Positions 35,923 to 38,660 of a stretch of 38,660 nt of DNA are shown here, in pieces. The notes under the pieces are model-generated. The model made no database searches and was not told where the DNA came from. It saw only the letters and a list, made by a program, of their open reading frames with translations. Within the stretch, counting starts at the first letter, position 1. Each line of letters opens with the position of its first letter. The DNA lies in contig CANNCP010000017.1 of the NCBI GenBank assembly GCA_947503145.1, positions 1 through 38,660 of the forward strand, written 5' to 3'. A program made the translations under genes and the position numbers. The stretch comes from an uncultured Roseovarius sp. Lineage in GTDB: Bacteria; Pseudomonadota; Alphaproteobacteria; Rhodobacterales; Rhodobacteraceae.

Positions 35923-36168
35923 TCAGCTCTCTGGTGGGGCCGGTTCCAGGCTGTAGACCCCTTCGGGCAGGTTCAGGGCCGCTGCCAGATCGCGCAACTG
36001 GCTGATCGACAGCGTCACACGCAGTGTCTGATCGGTGCGGGCATCGTACTGCTCGACCGTGATGCATTCCTCGAACGCGTTGATCACCACGTCCTCAAGC
36101 AGCGGGGCGGGTCCTTCGTCGACGAGGGTGATCACGGTCGAGTCGAATTCGTGCTCGATGGAAAACAT
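35923..36168 (-). CDS. Conserved small hypothetical protein (81 aa)
   Basis: An acidic 81-residue protein beginning MFSIEHEFDSTVITLVDEG with a regular beta-strand-rich pattern (VVINAFEECITVEQYD, TLRVTLSISQLRDLAAALN). I recall near-identical short proteins in Rhodobacteraceae but no function. The start has a plausible ATG at 36168. Likely cytoplasmic; no signal or membrane segment. Confidence 0.7.
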   Translation of the reverse strand: MFSIEHEFDSTVITLVDEGPAPLLEDVVINAFEECITVEQYDARTDQTLRVTLSISQLRDLAAALNLPEGVYSLEPAPPES

Positions 36169-36378
36169 ATTGGAAGCCTATCGCAGTGGCGGGTGTTTGC
36201 AAGATGCGGCGGCACATCGCCAAACACACTGGTCCTCTTGGCCCGGGCTGGGTAGAATAGCATCAGACACGGCGCGTTTCCCGAAGCGCACCGAAACACA
36301 AAGGCGTCGCGCGCGGTTCATATGGTCTGAATGGCTCAGGCTGAGCGCGACACAATTCAGAGGATCAAGAGAAAGAGC

Positions 36379-37089
36379 ATGCGCAGAATCGCCTTTATTT
36401 GCCTGATGGCGCTGACCGCCTGCGGGGATGTCACCACTACGACCAGCCCATCACAGCAGCCCGCCAGACCGGCTGCACAGAATGCGAATACATTACCTTC
36501 GAATGCCGCCCTGGCACAGTTCAAGGCCGTGGTTGCCAATGTCGAACCGGTCGCCGAGCGCGAATGCCTTGCCCGCACCACGGGGCTGAACTGCGATTTC
36601 CGCATCGTCGTGGATGATCGCCCGAATCAACCGCCCAACGCCTTTCAGACCGTGGACAAGAGCGGCCGTCCGATCCTGGCCTTTAACCTGGCGCTGATCG
36701 GCAGCGTGCGTAATCGTGACGAGATGGCCTTTGTCATGGGCCACGAGGCGGCGCACCATATTTCGGGGCATCTGGCGCGCCAGCAGAACAACGCCATGGC
36801 GGGCGCGATCATCCTTGGCGGTCTGGCGGCGATCACCGGGGCCAGTCAGGGCGCAGTGCAGAACGCAACCGATCTGGGCGCGTCCGTGGGTGCGCGCAGC
36901 TATTCCAAGGATTTCGAACTGGAAGCCGACGCGCTGGGCACGGTGATCACCAAACGTGCGGGATATAACCCGATGCGGGGGGCTGAATTCTTTACCCAGA
37001 TTGCCGATCCCGGCGACCGGTTCCTGGGCACGCACCCGCCCAACGCCAAGCGGATCGAGACCGTGCGCCGGGTGAATGACAGCCTGTGA
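36379..37089 (+). CDS. M48 family metalloprotease, lipoprotein
   Basis: A membrane-anchored zinc protease of the periplasm, 236 residues. A lipoprotein signal is clear: MRRIAFICLMALTAC with lipobox LTAC (Cys15). The M48 zinc site is HEAAH (His122, Glu123, His126) in VMGHEAAHHISGH, and the third ligand is Glu182 in FELEADALG. Near the end THPPNAKRIETVR matches the family's conserved THP motif. Start at the ATG at 36379; the open frame back to 36331 would bury the signal. This short form resembles single-domain M48 lipoproteins (YcaL/LoiP type) and not BepA, as it lacks TPR repeats. It overlaps the next gene by 14 bases. Confidence 0.92.
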   Translation: MRRIAFICLMALTACGDVTTTTSPSQQPARPAAQNANTLPSNAALAQFKAVVANVEPVAERECLARTTGLNCDFRIVVDDRPNQPPNAFQTVDKSGRPILAFNLALIGSVRNRDEMAFVMGHEAAHHISGHLARQQNNAMAGAIILGGLAAITGASQGAVQNATDLGASVGARSYSKDFELEADALGTVITKRAGYNPMRGAEFFTQIADPGDRFLGTHPPNAKRIETVRRVNDSL

Positions 37090-37471
37090 CCCTGCCGCGC
37101 CGCGCCCGCCCGTGATCCGGCAACTGACGGGCGTGATCAGTGATCGCGGCTCGAAATACGCGGTATCAGGCGCGCCCGCCGCCGGGCCGGATGAAGTCGA
37201 TGCGGTTCTCAAGGAACTCAAGCGTGCCAAGAAATTCGCCAAGGCGACCCATAACACCTGGGGGCTGCTGCTGGCGGATGGCACGCCGCTGAAATCCGAT
37301 GATGGCGAGGCCGGTGCCGGCATGGTGATCCTGCGCATGCTGGAGCGTGCAGCGGTGCATGATCATGTGGTCATCGTGACCCGCTGGTATGGTGGAAAGC
37401 ATCTGGGCGGCGACAGGTTTCGTCATGTGCAGGACTGTGTGCGCGCCTATCTGGACGCCTTTCCCGCTTGA
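37076..37471 (+). CDS. Impact/YigZ N-terminal domain protein
   Basis: A 131-residue protein of the UPF0029 family whose N-terminal domain also occurs in YigZ and eukaryotic IMPACT. The motifs are distinct: DRGSKYAVSGAP, ATHNTWGLLLADG, SDDGEAGAGM and VTRWYGGKHLGGDRF. Only the N-terminal domain is present; the second YigZ domain is absent. Its role is not settled; a link to translation stress is known in eukaryotes only. It overlaps the protease gene by 14 bases, so the two are likely co-transcribed. Confidence 0.88.
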   Translation: MTACDPAAPRPPVIRQLTGVISDRGSKYAVSGAPAAGPDEVDAVLKELKRAKKFAKATHNTWGLLLADGTPLKSDDGEAGAGMVILRMLERAAVHDHVVIVTRWYGGKHLGGDRFRHVQDCVRAYLDAFPA

Positions 37472-37555
37472 TCTATATCAAGGCGAGCGCCCCCGCCGGG
37501 CCTTATCGTGATGCTCTGGGCGCGGGAACACCGTGCCGTGCTGAGGAGAGGGCCG

Positions 37556-37822
37556 ATGACAAATCCCAAAACGCTGAAGCGGCACGCGGCACTTGTCGAG
37601 CGCATGTCGAGGACGTTGGGGCTGGATCTAGAAGAAGAAATGATGCGCGGACAGATGCAGGTCGATGCGCTGGGCGATGCGGTGCTGCGCTGCACGGGTT
37701 GCGCCAACGTCGATGAGTGCGATCATTGGATGACGGAGCAGGAGGCCGAGGCCGAGGCGCCACCCGCCTATTGCCGGAATGCCGAGATTTACGCAGCACT
37801 CAAGGCGGGCAGGCAAACCTGA
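37556..37822 (+). CDS. DUF6455 family cysteine-containing protein
   Basis: An 88-residue protein starting at the ATG at 37556 with AGGAGAGGG upstream. It has a helical N-terminal half (LVERMSRTLGLDLEEEMMRG) and a C-terminal part with spaced cysteines: C..C....C in RCTGCANVDECDHW and a fourth in PAYCRNA. The pattern matches DUF6455 as I recall it and looks suited to binding a metal or Fe-S cluster, though nothing proves this. Last plus-strand gene before the convergent hemolysin III gene. Confidence 0.75.
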   Translation: MTNPKTLKRHAALVERMSRTLGLDLEEEMMRGQMQVDALGDAVLRCTGCANVDECDHWMTEQEAEAEAPPAYCRNAEIYAALKAGRQT

Positions 37823-37839
37823 CTGTAACCGTCCGCGCG

Positions 37840-38490
37840 CTACATCGGGGCCGCGATGACGTGGCCGATCCCGACAAAGAAACAGCCCGACGCCACCAGC
37901 ACGAAACCGTGCCATATGGCATTGGCGTAGCGCAGTTTCTCCCATGAGTAGAACACGATACCGATTGTATAGAGTACCCCGCCCAACAAGATGAGGTGCA
38001 GGCTCAGCCCCGGTAGCAATGCCGCCAGCGGCACGAAAAGCATGATCCCCAGCCAACCGAGTGCCAGATAAGGAAGCCAGCTGGTGGTCATCTTGCCACG
38101 CTCCATCCGCAGTTTGGTCCGTGCCCCCAAAAGCGCGAGCCCCCAGACCAGCAGTAGCAGGAAGTAGCTGAAGGCCGTCCCCAGAAAGACCGCCAGCGGC
38201 GTGAATGTGCCCGCGATCTTGAGGTAGATCGCGGCGTGATCGAGCCGTCGCAACATGGGCCGTGCGGCGGTGTCGGCGAGGATGTGATAGGCTGCCGATG
38301 CGCTCAGCATTAGCAGCAAAGCGACCGAATAGATGGCAATGGCGGTAAAGACACTCCATTCCATCCGGTCATGTGCCGAGACAAACAGAATAGCGATTCC
38401 CGCCGTCGCCGCGCCAACGCCCACCACGTGAACCGTGCCATCGGCGATCCGTTCTGCCTTTGAGTAAGATGGGTAGGTCACTCTGCTCAT
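37840..38490 (-). CDS. Hemolysin III family membrane protein
   Basis: A seven-helix inner-membrane protein of the HlyIII/PAQR family, 216 residues. The putative metal-site residues of the family are in place: SASAAYH near the third helix, RRLDHAAIYLKIAGTFTP (Asp-His), and NAIWHGFVLVAS near the end. The start ATG at 38490 follows AAGGAGG. Despite its name, haemolytic activity is unlikely for most members; roles in membrane fluidity have been proposed for relatives. Confidence 0.92.
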   Translation of the reverse strand: MSRVTYPSYSKAERIADGTVHVVGVGAATAGIAILFVSAHDRMEWSVFTAIAIYSVALLLMLSASAAYHILADTAARPMLRRLDHAAIYLKIAGTFTPLAVFLGTAFSYFLLLLVWGLALLGARTKLRMERGKMTTSWLPYLALGWLGIMLFVPLAALLPGLSLHLILLGGVLYTIGIVFYSWEKLRYANAIWHGFVLVASGCFFVGIGHVIAAPM

Positions 38491-38598
38491 GCCTCCTTAT
38501 CTTTACCTAGGCATTGTGGAATGGCAACTGTCGGGCTGTATTGTGGCTATGTCGTGAATAATGCACGCGTTTGGGCACTATTGTGTGAATCGGCATGC

Positions 38599-38645
38599 AA
38601 AATTGACCCACTTAGGTGGGTTATGAGCGAGTAAAATTGACCCAC
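38599..38645. mobile_element. Repeated motif resembling an IS end
   Basis: AAAATTGACCCAC occurs at 38599-38611 and again at 38633-38645, 34 bp apart. Between them GGTGGGTT is the inverse of the motif core, so ACCCAC (38606-38611) and GTGGGT (38616-38621) can pair. Spaced repeats of this kind, with a TTGACCCACC-like core, recall the ends of IS21-family elements. The window stops before any transposase, so this is a suggestion only. Confidence 0.4.
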
Positions 38646-38660
38646 CTGCCACGTTAACAT

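Noticed and set aside
1..38660. CRISPR arrays, tRNA or rRNA genes, riboswitches
   Set aside because: No repeat-spacer pattern, no tRNA-like cloverleaf and no known riboswitch core was seen in the intergenic regions on reading through them; faint structures could still be missed without a search tool.

Overview
The window looks like a chromosomal segment of a marine or halotolerant alphaproteobacterium of the Rhodobacteraceae (Roseobacter group). This rests on high GC coding DNA, the gene sets and their order (mce followed by a DUF1467 gene, a DUF6455 protein, a DUF1800 remnant, rplO-secY-adk followed by rpsM-rpsK-rpoA-rplQ and a periplasmic protease plus rarA), and an ectoine operon of the ectR / ectABC-ask type. 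No tool was run; family names come from recognising protein motifs.

Layout. (1) 1-5160: a truncated small gene, then ectR (minus strand) divergent from ectA-ectB-ectC-ask, which make ectoine from aspartate semialdehyde; no ectoine hydroxylase (ectD) is present. A decayed IS6-type transposase fragment lies just downstream. (2) 5197-10943: the end of the spc operon (rplO-secY-adk) with its own promoter, then the alpha operon (rpsM-rpsK-rpoA-rplQ), closed by a strong terminator. The ribosomal run starts abruptly at rplO, so the ectoine block sits where rpmD would usually be. (3) 11090-13788: a secreted trypsin-like Do-family protease overlapping rarA. (4) 14094-21570: a peptide-type ABC importer with two tandem paralogous Tat-exported binding proteins, two permeases and a fused double ATPase, ended by a bidirectional terminator. 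(5) 21594-22578: two paralogous 39-40 residue membrane microproteins in tandem, and an orphan gene with a perfect 13-bp inverted repeat. (6) 22587-31479: carB, folate genes pabB-pabC, a cyclopropane fatty acid synthase relative, and aspS carrying an unusual low-GC in-frame insertion. (7) 31530-38490: mostly small housekeeping and conserved genes: a GNAT acetyltransferase, a DUF1800 remnant, a response regulator, mce, DUF1467, an EI24-type membrane protein, a nitroreductase, DUF167, an M48 lipoprotein protease, an Impact/YigZ-type protein, DUF6455 and a hemolysin III family protein. (8) 38599-38660: a repeated motif resembling the end of an insertion sequence, probably IS21-like.

How the parts act together: the ectoine genes form a self-contained osmoprotectant pathway with a dedicated aspartokinase and a MarR repressor. 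Regions 2 and 3 are core translation, secretion and quality control. The ABC cluster is a complete importer. The observations most worth a second look are the aspS insertion, the tandem microproteins, and the placement of the ectoine block directly in front of rplO.
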